Of a stretch of 64,000 nt of DNA, positions 27,301-34,781 are shown in pieces. The stretch spans positions 1 to 64,000 of the forward strand of contig CALVDL010000010.1 of the NCBI GenBank assembly GCA_944326305.1, written 5' to 3'. The notes under the pieces were generated by a model. The model was not told the DNA's origin, searched no databases, and saw only the letters and a program-made list of their open reading frames with translations. This DNA is from an uncultured Bacteroidales bacterium (lineage in GTDB: Bacteria > Bacteroidota > Bacteroidia > Bacteroidales > UBA932). Both the position numbers and the translations under genes were made by a program. Every line of letters begins with the position of its first letter. The stretch's first letter is position 1.

Positions 27301-27653
27301 ACTACCTCATCCATGAGATTTATATCATCTTCGAGCGAGATGTCAATGGTAGTCTGGGAGCCAATTTCTATTTGCTTGGTCTTATATCCGAGTGATGATA
27401 CGGTCAGGGTCTGTCCTTGACCGGCAGACAGCACAAACTGGCCATTTTCGTCAGTAGTAGTGCCTATGCTTGTCCCTTCAATGAAGACTGCGACACCGAT
27501 AAGCGGTTCTCCTTCACTGGATGTTACACTGCCTGATATGATTCCGTTTTGCGCGGATGCCATCTGCCACAGAGACAGGAATATGGCAATCAGATACAAT
27601 TTCCCCGTAAACATGTTTCGGAACGGGGTGAGTTTAATCCAAATTTTTTTCAT
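24369..27653 (-). CDS. SusC/RagA TonB-dependent transporter of the ribose/nucleoside locus
   Basis: The 1094-residue outer-membrane transporter has a signal peptide ending near AQNG (residue 35) and a carboxypeptidase-regulatory-like domain (about 36-115). The MDEVVVVGYGTQKRKDLVG motif follows, then a plug and a long barrel ending LGINLTF. There is no STN domain, so regulation is not through FecR; the linked LacI-type protein is the likely regulator. It begins 39 bases after the permease gene. Confidence 0.95.
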   Translation of the reverse strand: MKKIWIKLTPFRNMFTGKLYLIAIFLSLWQMASAQNGIISGSVTSSEGEPLIGVAVFIEGTSIGTTTDENGQFVLSAGQGQTLTVSSLGYKTKQIEIGSQTTIDISLEDDINLMDEVVVVGYGTQKRKDLVGAVEQVKGGDLKTNSYSGAVRSLQGQIPGLTLEFADGKPNHGATLNIRGASQSIGSGGSSLVLVDGVESSLDNVIPEDIETITVLKDASSCAIYGARGAFGVILVTTKNPTSGKVKVSYNGSVSLLSNTVDYDFVTDPVYWTQATLDHYEGCYGVPPTGFNNLFPYSDSWFQELKRRYLDPSYENYHVPVGVGEDGRYQYYGQTDWFDLMYKDVTYNHQHSLNISGGTDKIQFYLSGRYFDQKGIYNTEFDHYWKANAHAKITAKITKWWTMSNDLVFYRSYYKQPVLFQIEQSVKGQIEHQAFPVTIPYNPDGSFTDAAVCVGYSAFKTGLSYQLNEDFKLGETLTNTFHILPGVLEFTTSFSYAFNSSKRDRKTNIYAFKNGPDLPSSRPAWDSYEELWQRHEYIKEDGFFTYTPKLGEKHSLKVTAGYNIENSKDIGTVALERNLFREDKPNFDLTKADVYYIDDYGSKSWSFVGFFGRINYNFNDKYLIEVSGRYDGSSKFPVNSRWGFFPSASLGWRLSGEKFMDWSKSWLDNLKIRLSAGSLGNGAVSPYAYQQSMAINTSSIYIDGEQVPITNAPTPIPNELTWERATTYDVGLDIDLFNYRLSIVGDYYLRKTTDMFTIGKTLPAVYGNDAPKGNYADMSTRGWELSIGWRDSFKAGGRDFSYGIKAMVWDSRSFIDRYNNETRSLTDYYEGMELGEIWGLHVVGLFADENDVATSADQSTFFTQNRRGNRFEPGDLKFEDVNGDKFINYGKNTADDPGDMKIIGNTNPRYSYGINLNASWNGIGLSLFFQGVGQRDWYPGINTGMFYGKYARPYSMIPTSQIGNQWTEENPDPNAFWPKAASYLCTDTKGTLSKVANDRFLVDASYCRLKNITIDYTFPKKLIRRIGLENLRIYLSGDNLFTFTPMRKWTTAFDPEVIQAGDSDLNGVYNANSKVDGTSYPMLKSMTLGINLTF

Positions 27654-27692
27654 GTCGGAAAAGTTAAATTATGCGTACGTTTTTCAGTCCCA

Positions 27693-28694
27693 TCAATTCC
27701 CTCCCGAGAGTATTATGAATCCCAGGCCTGCGATGAACAGGATGAACATCACGGCCAGAAGGGTGTAGACGTTCGCCCTGGCGCCCTTGAATTCTTTCCA
27801 GACGAATACTCCCCAGATGGCTGCGACCATAGGGGCCCCCTGGCCGAGGGCGTATGAGATTGCGGCCCCGGCCTTGCCTGAGGCTATGTAGCTCAGGGCC
27901 GTGCCGAGGCACCAGATGGCGCCCCCGAGCATGCCGACCATGTGGGTCTTGAAGCTGCCCTGGAAGTATGCCCTGTACGGGACAGGTTCCCCTATGAAAG
28001 GCTTTTTCATCACGATGGTGTTGAAAATCAGGTTGCTGGCGAAGATTCCCAGGGCGAGGATCACGATAGCTGTGTACGGGGTGGCTTTGCCTTGGGCCGG
28101 GTCCACGAAGTTGTCAAGGTCCATCGCCGCAGCGACGAAGCGGTAGAAAAACGACATCAGGGTGCCGGCTACGACGGCCAGGACAATCCCCTTTGATGAA
28201 TCTTCCTTTTTACGCTCGACCTTTCCGGAGGCGATGCCGTTGCAGATGATTGCACAGACTATCAGCGCCACTCCGGTAAAGAGGATGACCGGATCCCCTT
28301 TCGGTGCTCCGATGTAGTTGATGGCTGTACCTAACGCCAGAGAAATCCCCACCCCGAGCGGGAATGCCACGGCGAGTCCGGCTATGCTTGTGGATGCCGA
28401 GAGAAGAATGTTCGAGGCATTGAAAATGATGCCTCCGAGAAGAATGCTCAGGACGGCCTTCGGACTGACCTGCGCGATGTCTTCAAGGAACGGGCGGCCT
28501 TCGTTTCCGATGCTTCCCATAGTGAAGGCTATCAGCAGGGAGAACAGGACTATGCCTATCACATAATCCCAGTAGAAGAGCTCGTATCTCCAGCTTTTGG
28601 CTGCGAGTTTCTGGGTGTTGGCCCATGAGCCCCAGCACAACATGGTGATAAAGCAAAGTATCACCGCCAATGGGTAACTGTGTACGATGAACAT
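27693..28694 (-). CDS. rbsP: GRP/DMT-type sugar permease, likely ribose
   Basis: The 333-residue inner-membrane protein has about ten hydrophobic helices. It contains MLCWGSWANTQKLA near the N-terminus and ASNILLSASTSIAGLAVAFP in the middle, patterns of the glucose/ribose porter (RbsU/GRP) group of the drug/metabolite transporter superfamily. It starts 27 bases after the ribokinase stop and is followed by susC. By position it should carry ribose released in the periplasm to the cytoplasmic kinase. Sequence alone does not prove ribose specificity; the gene name follows the analogous permease of the Bacteroides ribose locus. Confidence 0.8.
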   Translation of the reverse strand: MFIVHSYPLAVILCFITMLCWGSWANTQKLAAKSWRYELFYWDYVIGIVLFSLLIAFTMGSIGNEGRPFLEDIAQVSPKAVLSILLGGIIFNASNILLSASTSIAGLAVAFPLGVGISLALGTAINYIGAPKGDPVILFTGVALIVCAIICNGIASGKVERKKEDSSKGIVLAVVAGTLMSFFYRFVAAAMDLDNFVDPAQGKATPYTAIVILALGIFASNLIFNTIVMKKPFIGEPVPYRAYFQGSFKTHMVGMLGGAIWCLGTALSYIASGKAGAAISYALGQGAPMVAAIWGVFVWKEFKGARANVYTLLAVMFILFIAGLGFIILSGGN

Positions 28695-28721
28695 GGTGTT
28701 TTCAGTTGTTTTTATAAGGAT

Positions 28722-29624
28722 TTAGAGTTCTCTGATATATGGTATGGACTGCTGGGCGCCTATCCTCTGTACCGACAGGGCCGAGGCCCTGGTGGCGAAT
28801 CCGGCCGCTTCGGTGAGGGACTTCCCGTCGGCAAGGGCGACGCATACTGCGCCGCAGAACGTGTCTCCGGCCGCGGTGGTGTCTTTGGCCTGTACCATGA
28901 CGGCCGGGATGAATTCTGTCCGGCCTCCGCTGTCCGTGACGGACGAGCCTTTTGCGCCCATTGTGATAATGACATTTGCCGCGCCCTTCACCTGCAGTAT
29001 CCTGGCCGCCTCCGCTGCGCTTTCCGGGCTGTCTATCTGTACTCCGGTCAGGGCCTGAGCTTCAGTCTCGTTGGGTATTATGAGGTATGTGTCCCTGTAT
29101 AGCCCGTCGGGTAGGGCCTGCGCCGGGGCCGGGTTCAGTACCACTTTTACATCGGCCTCACGTGCCGCCATTGCGGCCGCCACCACGGTCTCGAGCGGTA
29201 TCTCCAGCTGCAGGAGCATTATGGCTGCTTCGGAAATGGACTGGCCTATGGAGGAGATGTCCTCCGGTTTGAGGTCATAATTGGCTCCGGGGGCCACTGC
29301 AATGCAGTTTTCCGCATGGTCGTCGACATAGATCAGCGCCACTCCTGAAGGCTGCGGCGAGGTCATGACATGCGATGTGATGATCCCCTCTTCGCGGTAG
29401 CGCTGTACGGACGCCCTTCCGAAGATGTCGTCCCCGACCTTGCATACGAACTCGGCATTGCCTCCCAGGCGGCTTACCGCGACAGCCTGGTTCGCACCTT
29501 TCCCGCCTCCTCCCATGGAGAAGGTGCCTCCCATGACGGTCTCCCCCGGGCCTGGCAGCCTGGATGTCTTGACGGTCATGTCAGTGTTGCTGCTGCCTAT
29601 TACGATGATTTTATTTCTTTTCAT
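28722..29624 (-). CDS. rbsK: Ribokinase (PfkB family)
   Basis: The product phosphorylates ribose to ribose 5-phosphate for the pentose phosphate pathway. The ATG at 29624 (MKRNKIIVIGSSNTDMTV) is chosen over the upstream in-frame ATG because it begins at the conserved first strand; the product has 300 residues. PfkB motifs are MGGGGKGANQAVAVSRLGG near 40 and KDTTAAGDTFCGA near 250, where the Asp is the catalytic base. GANYDLKPEDI and NPAPAQALPDG are also ribokinase-like. It is the first gene of the operon. Its start lies 17 bases from a palindromic operator and 35 bases from a good -7 element. Confidence 0.93.
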   Translation of the reverse strand: MKRNKIIVIGSSNTDMTVKTSRLPGPGETVMGGTFSMGGGGKGANQAVAVSRLGGNAEFVCKVGDDIFGRASVQRYREEGIITSHVMTSPQPSGVALIYVDDHAENCIAVAPGANYDLKPEDISSIGQSISEAAIMLLQLEIPLETVVAAAMAAREADVKVVLNPAPAQALPDGLYRDTYLIIPNETEAQALTGVQIDSPESAAEAARILQVKGAANVIITMGAKGSSVTDSGGRTEFIPAVMVQAKDTTAAGDTFCGAVCVALADGKSLTEAAGFATRASALSVQRIGAQQSIPYIREL

Positions 29625-29641
29625 AGTGTTTTGAAATGTGG

Positions 29642-29661
29642 TTGCGCAATCGATTGAGCAA
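29642..29661. promoter_or_regulatory. LacI-family operator palindrome
   Basis: TTGCGCAATCGATTGAGCAA is a 20-bp inverted repeat with one mismatched pair and a perfect CAATCGATTG core, the typical layout of LacI/GalR operators. It overlaps the 3' end of the -7 element and the predicted start site of the ribokinase promoter, so bound repressor would block initiation. The LacI-type gene begins 117 bases away on the other strand. Confidence 0.75.
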
Positions 29662-29689
29662 AAGTAAATAAATAAAATTGAAAACACAA
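29659..29689 (-). promoter_or_regulatory. Bacteroidota promoter of the ribokinase operon
   Basis: On the minus strand TTG (29689-29687), a 20-base gap and TACTTTTG (29666-29659) match the -33/-7 consensus TTTG/TAnnTTTG. Transcription would begin near 29652, inside the operator palindrome, and leave a leader of about 28 bases before the ribokinase ATG. Confidence 0.7.
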
Positions 29690-29721
29690 TACTTTCATTT
29701 TAAAAATATGTTAATTTTTCT

Positions 29722-29749
29722 TAAATTTGTGGAAATCATTGAGCGCTAA
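29722..29749 (+). promoter_or_regulatory. Candidate promoter and second half-operator of the lacI-type gene
   Basis: TAAATTTG (29722-29729) fits the -7 consensus on the plus strand, although no good -33 TTTG is seen. About ten bases downstream ATTGAGC (29738-29744) repeats the right half-site of the main operator and forms a small AGCGCT palindrome. This arrangement would allow autoregulation. It is weaker than the ribokinase promoter. Confidence 0.4.
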
Positions 29750-29777
29750 GTGTATACTTGAATTTGACCTCATTCCG

Positions 29778-30797
29778 ATGAAAAAGGATACTTTGCAGAC
29801 AATAGCGGAGCGGACCGGCTTCTCGAAGTCCACCGTATCGCGCGTGGTTTCAGGGCAGGGCCGGCGTTACAGGATAAGCGAGGCCGCCATATCGAAAATA
29901 CAGGACGAGATCCGGGCATGCGGGTACACCCCGGACCTTATTGCACAGGGCCTCAGGACGAGGCGGACTAATACCGTGGGGCTGACCATCCCGTCCATCG
30001 ACAACCCGTTCTTCGCGAGCCTTTCGGGCAATATCATCACGAGGCTGAAGCGATGCGGGTACAATATTCTCCTGTCCGACTCGATGGAGACGGAGGAGAA
30101 CGAGAGGGCGGCCATCAATTCTTTCGTGTCGCGGAAGGTGGACGGGATCATTGCCGTCCCTGTGAGCAAGTCCCCGTCGTTCATCGAAGGGGTAAGCGCA
30201 TCCATCCCGGTAGTCCTGATAGACAGGTACTATGAAAACACTTTTCTCCCGTATGTCTGCACCGACAATTATGCAGGGGCGCGCAGGGCCACGGAATATC
30301 TCCTATCCAAGGGCTACAGGAACATAATGGCCATCCAGGGGGTCCGTTCTTCCATGCCGAACAAGGAAAGGGTCAACGGGTTCCTGGATGCGGTCCGCCT
30401 GGGCGGGACTCCGGACGCGGAAGGGTTTGTAACCGGCGATTCGTTTTCGGTGGAGAACGGGGCCCGGGAGATTGAGGCCGTGCTTTCCGCAGGAAGGAAG
30501 ATAGATGCGGTTTTCGCGTTCAGCACCACTATACTGCTCGGTGTAATAAGATCCCTCAGGGAGCATGGCCTCCGGATTCCTGACGATGTGGCCGTCGTTT
30601 CATTTGATGACAATGTCTTCCTGGACTATATGGACCCTCCTATAAGCCGTGTCGCCCAGAATACGGACAGGATGGGGGAGGCCACCGTTGATATACTGAT
30701 GAAACTCATGTCCTCCTCCGGCTCCGGCGGGGAGTCCGGCATGGAGGACGGCCAGATGCTCATAATGCCGGAGCTTATCATCAGGGGCAGCTGCTGA
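29778..30797 (+). CDS. rbsR: LacI/GalR-family transcriptional regulator of ribose/nucleoside use
   Basis: The ATG at 29778 gives a 339-residue protein that begins directly with the DNA-binding domain (TLQTIAERTGFSKSTVSRVV, residues about 4-23); the longer frame adds an unlikely leader. The hinge and start of the sensor domain are at ALRTRRTNTVGLTIPSIDNPFF. The periplasmic-binding-protein-like sensor includes GIIAVPVSKSP, VVLIDRYYEN and VAVVSFDDNVFLDYMDPPISRV. It is divergent from the ribokinase operon, and a LacI-type palindrome overlies that promoter. A phosphorylated or free ribose effector is likely. The name is by analogy with the regulator of the Bacteroides ribose locus. Confidence 0.88.
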   Translation: MKKDTLQTIAERTGFSKSTVSRVVSGQGRRYRISEAAISKIQDEIRACGYTPDLIAQGLRTRRTNTVGLTIPSIDNPFFASLSGNIITRLKRCGYNILLSDSMETEENERAAINSFVSRKVDGIIAVPVSKSPSFIEGVSASIPVVLIDRYYENTFLPYVCTDNYAGARRATEYLLSKGYRNIMAIQGVRSSMPNKERVNGFLDAVRLGGTPDAEGFVTGDSFSVENGAREIEAVLSAGRKIDAVFAFSTTILLGVIRSLREHGLRIPDDVAVVSFDDNVFLDYMDPPISRVAQNTDRMGEATVDILMKLMSSSGSGGESGMEDGQMLIMPELIIRGSC

Positions 30798-30915
30798 CAC
30801 GGCCGTCCGGTTTTAGTCCCGGATAATTTGCATTCCATGGTATGCTGAAACGGAAGTTTTTGCGTATGTTTGCAGTACGGATAATTTGTCATATCCAGAT
30901 TAAATCGACGTACAG

Positions 30916-32469
30916 ATGGACGGAAAACTTTACCCGGTAGGGATACAGAACTTCGAAAAGCTGCGTAAAGACGGTTATTTCTATATAGACAAGACGGCTC
31001 TGATGTACCGGCTTGTCAAGACAGGGAGCTATTATTTCCTGAGCCGCCCGAGGCGGTTCGGGAAAAGCCTGCTGATAAGCACACTGGAGGCGTACTTCCA
31101 GGGGAAGAAGGAGCTGTTCGGGGGACTTGCTGTATATGAACTTGAAAAGGAGTGGAAGAAGTATCCGATCCTTCATCTGGACCTCAACACTGAAAAGTAC
31201 GACACCCCTGAAGCCCTGGACAACAAGCTTAACCTTGCCGTCTCCGAATGGGAAGGCCTGTACGGGTCAAACCCGAATGAAAGGTCCCTTGCCACCAGGT
31301 TTGAAGGGACCATAAAGCGTGCTGCCGCCAAGACAGGGGAGAGGGTGGTGATACTTGTGGACGAGTACGACAAGCCCATGCTCCAGGCTATCGGCGACCC
31401 GCAGAGGCAGGAGGCCTACAGGAATACCCTCAAGGCATTCTACGGGGCGCTCAAGTCCCAGGACGGGAACATCAAGTTCGCCCTCCTGACAGGGGTCACC
31501 AAGTTCGGCAAGGTCAGTGTCTTCAGCGACCTGAACAACCTGATGGACATCTCCCGGGACGAGCGTTATACCGACATCTGCGGCATAAGTGAAAAGGAGC
31601 TTCTGGACAATTTTTCGGAGGACATCGCGGAACTTGCCCGGGCCAACGGCCAGAGTTTCGAACAGGCGTGTTCGCAGCTCAAGGAGGACTACGACGGATA
31701 CCATTTCTGTCCTGACAGTGCGGGGATCTACAACCCGTTCAGCCTGCTGAACACGTTTGCGAAAAGACGCTACGGGAGTTACTGGTTCGAGACGGGTACG
31801 CCGACCTACCTTGTGGAGCTTCTGAAGAAGAGCGACTACGATCTGGAGAGGATGACCCGGGTGGAGACCAGTGCCGACATCCTGGACAGCATCTTCACCG
31901 ACGACAACCCTATACCTGTGATCTACCAGAGCGGATACCTGACGATAAAGGAGTATGACAGGGAGTTCGGTATGTACACCCTCGGCTTCCCCAACAGGGA
32001 GGTCGAGGACGGGTTCATGAACTTCCTCCTGCCCTACTACTCCGGAGTGGACAAGACGCAGTCCCCTTTCGAGATCAAGCAGTTCGTCAGGGATGTGCGC
32101 TCAGGGGCCATTGACTCCTTCATGGAACGCCTCCAGAGTTTCCTGGCCGGGTGCCCGTATGAACTGGCCAGGGACATAGAGCTCCACTACCAGAACGTGC
32201 TGTTCATCGTATTCCGCCTCGCTGGACTGTACACTAAGGTGGAGTATCACACCTCAAGGGGCCGGATCGACCTTGTGCTCCAGACAGCGGACTACATCTA
32301 CGTCATGGAGTTCAAATTAGACGGCAGCGCGGAGGAGGCCATCGCCCAGATTGAAGAAAAGCAGTACTCCCTGCCGTTCAGGAACGACAGGAGGAAAGTC
32401 TTCGAGATAGGGGTGAATTTCTCGTCGCAGACTCGGAACATTGACAGGTGGATAGTCAAGGGGCATTGA
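30916..32469 (+). CDS. AAA-ATPase-like protein with C-terminal PD-(D/E)XK nuclease domain
   Basis: The 517-residue cytoplasmic protein begins KLYPVGIQNFEKLRKDGYFY, the mark of the AAA-ATPase-like family (PF09820 type) that is expanded in Bacteroidota. Walker A is RPRRFGKSLL (44-53, the lysine at 50), and Walker B is VVILVDEYDKP (144-154). The C-terminal part (about 440-517) has the PD-(D/E)XK signature: RGRIDLVLQTADYIYVMEFK followed by the helix AIAQIEEKQY. The family occurs in many copies per genome; roles in defence or selfish DNA have been suggested but not settled. It stands alone between the regulator and the protease operon and shows no link to either. Confidence 0.85.
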   Translation: MDGKLYPVGIQNFEKLRKDGYFYIDKTALMYRLVKTGSYYFLSRPRRFGKSLLISTLEAYFQGKKELFGGLAVYELEKEWKKYPILHLDLNTEKYDTPEALDNKLNLAVSEWEGLYGSNPNERSLATRFEGTIKRAAAKTGERVVILVDEYDKPMLQAIGDPQRQEAYRNTLKAFYGALKSQDGNIKFALLTGVTKFGKVSVFSDLNNLMDISRDERYTDICGISEKELLDNFSEDIAELARANGQSFEQACSQLKEDYDGYHFCPDSAGIYNPFSLLNTFAKRRYGSYWFETGTPTYLVELLKKSDYDLERMTRVETSADILDSIFTDDNPIPVIYQSGYLTIKEYDREFGMYTLGFPNREVEDGFMNFLLPYYSGVDKTQSPFEIKQFVRDVRSGAIDSFMERLQSFLAGCPYELARDIELHYQNVLFIVFRLAGLYTKVEYHTSRGRIDLVLQTADYIYVMEFKLDGSAEEAIAQIEEKQYSLPFRNDRRKVFEIGVNFSSQTRNIDRWIVKGH

Positions 32470-32536
32470 CTCCTGTTGGCGCAATCTTCTCACCACATCC
32501 CTATTTTTTGGGATTTACAGGACGGCCTGCACTCTT

Positions 32537-32544
32537 TATCTTTG
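32537..32544 (+). promoter_or_regulatory. Candidate -7 element of the protease operon
   Basis: TATCTTTG matches TAnnTTTG 25 bases before the protease ATG. The nearest TTTG upstream is 26 bases away, longer than the usual spacing, so the -33 element is not clear. Confidence 0.35.
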
Positions 32545-32569
32545 CCAGTCTTATTAATGGTTGGTATAG

Positions 32570-34735
32570 ATGAAGAAATTGTTTTTATCTGTTTTCTGCG
32601 CATTGTCAGTCTTTGCGCTTTCCGCTAAATATACGCCCTCGGTGGCCCTGGTGGTGGATTCCGGCACCAGGACGGCAGCAGGGGAAGGATTGTCCCTTTA
32701 TGCCGGGGCCATAATGAAGGACGGCAAGGAGGTCATAGTCATAGAAGATGTATGGCACTGTCCCGACTCGATACGGGCGCACCTGGAGACTCTCTACCGG
32801 ACGCGGAATCTTGAAGGGGCCGTGTTCATAGGGGACATTCCCATCCCAATGATTAGGGATGCGCAGCATCTGACGACAGCTTTCAAGATGGACCAGTCGA
32901 GGGACTGGAAAGAGTCTTCGGTCCCGTCGGACAGGTTCTATGACGATTTTGACCTGAAATTCGATTTCCTCAGGGAGGATGAGGACAGTCCCCTCTATTT
33001 CTATTATTCCCTGAGGGCAGATTCCCCGCAGTATATTTCGAGTGACATATATTCGGCCAGGATAAAGGCCCCTGCCGTCCCGGGCAGGACGAAGCATGAG
33101 GCTGTGGACGAGTGCCTCAGGAAGCTGGCCGCCGCCAAGTCGGGGGCACGCGTCATCGACAAGGTGCTGCATTTCGCGGGGCACGGGTACAATTCCGAGT
33201 CACACCGCGCCCGCACTGACGAGAACTGGGTGCTGAGGCACCATTTCCCGCAGCTGGACAATGACAGGGACGCGCACCTGTGCTTCATAAATTATGATGA
33301 AGACCCCTTCGTGAAACCGCGCCTGAAGGCTGCCCTTGCCGACAGTGATATTGACATCGCCGTCCTGCACCATCACGGTGCGGAGGATACGCAGTACCTC
33401 GGCGAGACGCCTGCACCTGTCACCGTAAAAGACTATATAGAGTCCGTCAGGCGCATCTTCCGCGGCAAAGTGTCCGGAAGCCGCGACCCCGGGGCGGCCA
33501 GGGACAGGTTCGTCTCCTCATACGGGGTGCCGGGCGAATGGGCGGACGGAGTTTCGGACCCGGAGGTGATGGCGGCCGACTCGGTCTTTGCCGCAGGCAT
33601 GGATATGCATATACAGGACCTGGCGGACTTCACCCCTCAGGCGAGGTTCGTGATGCTGGATGCATGTTTCAACGGGGCGTTCCTGCAGGATGACTACATC
33701 GCGGGGCACTATGTGTTCGGGGACGGCGGTACCGTGGCCGTGAAGGCCAACTCGGTCAACACACTCCAGGACATCTGGTCCACCGAGCTCATAGGTCTGC
33801 TCGGCTGTGGGGTGAGCATCGGAAACTGGGCCAAGGAGCTTTTCACCCTCGAATCCCATATCATCGGCGACCCTACCTACAGGTTCGCCCCTTCCGTGGA
33901 CGGGGTGCCTGCCGGTCTTGATATGGCCGTCACGGAACGCAGATCGGACACCTCATACTGGCGCCGCCTGTTCAAAAAGACGGACATCCCTGACCTGAAG
34001 GCCCTTTCTCTTGTGATGCTCGCCCGTGAGGGCGCCCTCCCGCAGGAAAGCCTGATGCGACTGCTCGCGGATGACCCGGACCCGGTGGTAAGGACAGAGG
34101 CCTATGCACTTCTCAAGAAATACCTTGCCCCTGATCTTGCGGAGGCCACACGCGTGGCGCTTTCCGACAGCTACGAGCTGCTTTCGCGCCTTGCTGCCGC
34201 CGTGGCTGTGAAATCCGGCGACAGGGACCTGCTCCCTGTGCTTGTAAAGCTCTATTTCGACCCGTCGACTCCTACAAGGGTGTATTTCCAGGTCCGGGAT
34301 GCCTTTGACCAGTACCCGGCCTCAGAAGTCCTCGCGGCTCTTGACATGGCCCGGGCGGACAGCCCGCTATGGCCGGAGGAGGCCGCCTATGAGGCTTTCA
34401 GAAAATCTCTGGAGAGGTCCGAACAGATGATGTACAGCGAACTCGGGGAACTGGGCGATACGGACATCCCGTTCCGGAAGAGGCGGCTTATAGTCACTCC
34501 GCAGAGGAACAAGTGCCAGACACAGCCCCTTGACGCCATGCTTTCGTATCTCCGGGACGGGACAGACAATGAAATGCGGCTCCTGATAGCCGAGACCCTG
34601 GGCTGGTATGTATATTCATCCGGGAAGGAGCGCATAATCTCTTTCCTCGGCACGCAGCTCGGTAGGGAGTCCGACCCGCAGGTGAAGAATGAAATCGTGA
34701 AGACCCTGAACAGGCTGTCCCCGGTAAAATATTGA
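32570..34735 (+). CDS. Secreted C25/caspase-like cysteine protease with HEAT-like C-terminus
   Basis: The 721-residue product has a signal peptide (1-19). The first 400 residues look like a clan CD (gingipain/caspase-fold) peptidase: GAVFIGDIPIPMI, then SDIYSARI, a His-Gly pair at 269-270 in VLHHHGAED, and Asp-Ala-Cys at 364-366 in FVMLDACFNGAF followed by GHYVFGDGGTVAV. His269 and Cys366 would be the catalytic dyad; gingipains have an analogous C-V-N-G motif. Residues about 470-720 are helical repeats with Asp-Pro turns (DDPDPVVRTEAYALLKK, ESDPQVKNEIVKTLNRL), like HEAT repeats. It starts the operon, 46 bases before a TonB-dependent receptor gene. Protein breakdown for peptide uptake or maturation of its partners are both possible. 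The substrate is unknown. Confidence 0.7.
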   Translation: MKKLFLSVFCALSVFALSAKYTPSVALVVDSGTRTAAGEGLSLYAGAIMKDGKEVIVIEDVWHCPDSIRAHLETLYRTRNLEGAVFIGDIPIPMIRDAQHLTTAFKMDQSRDWKESSVPSDRFYDDFDLKFDFLREDEDSPLYFYYSLRADSPQYISSDIYSARIKAPAVPGRTKHEAVDECLRKLAAAKSGARVIDKVLHFAGHGYNSESHRARTDENWVLRHHFPQLDNDRDAHLCFINYDEDPFVKPRLKAALADSDIDIAVLHHHGAEDTQYLGETPAPVTVKDYIESVRRIFRGKVSGSRDPGAARDRFVSSYGVPGEWADGVSDPEVMAADSVFAAGMDMHIQDLADFTPQARFVMLDACFNGAFLQDDYIAGHYVFGDGGTVAVKANSVNTLQDIWSTELIGLLGCGVSIGNWAKELFTLESHIIGDPTYRFAPSVDGVPAGLDMAVTERRSDTSYWRRLFKKTDIPDLKALSLVMLAREGALPQESLMRLLADDPDPVVRTEAYALLKKYLAPDLAEATRVALSDSYELLSRLAAAVAVKSGDRDLLPVLVKLYFDPSTPTRVYFQVRDAFDQYPASEVLAALDMARADSPLWPEEAAYEAFRKSLERSEQMMYSELGELGDTDIPFRKRRLIVTPQRNKCQTQPLDAMLSYLRDGTDNEMRLLIAETLGWYVYSSGKERIISFLGTQLGRESDPQVKNEIVKTLNRLSPVKY

Positions 34736-34781
34736 TTTTTAGAGTAATATTATTAAACATAAATTCGTCGGACTGACGTTA

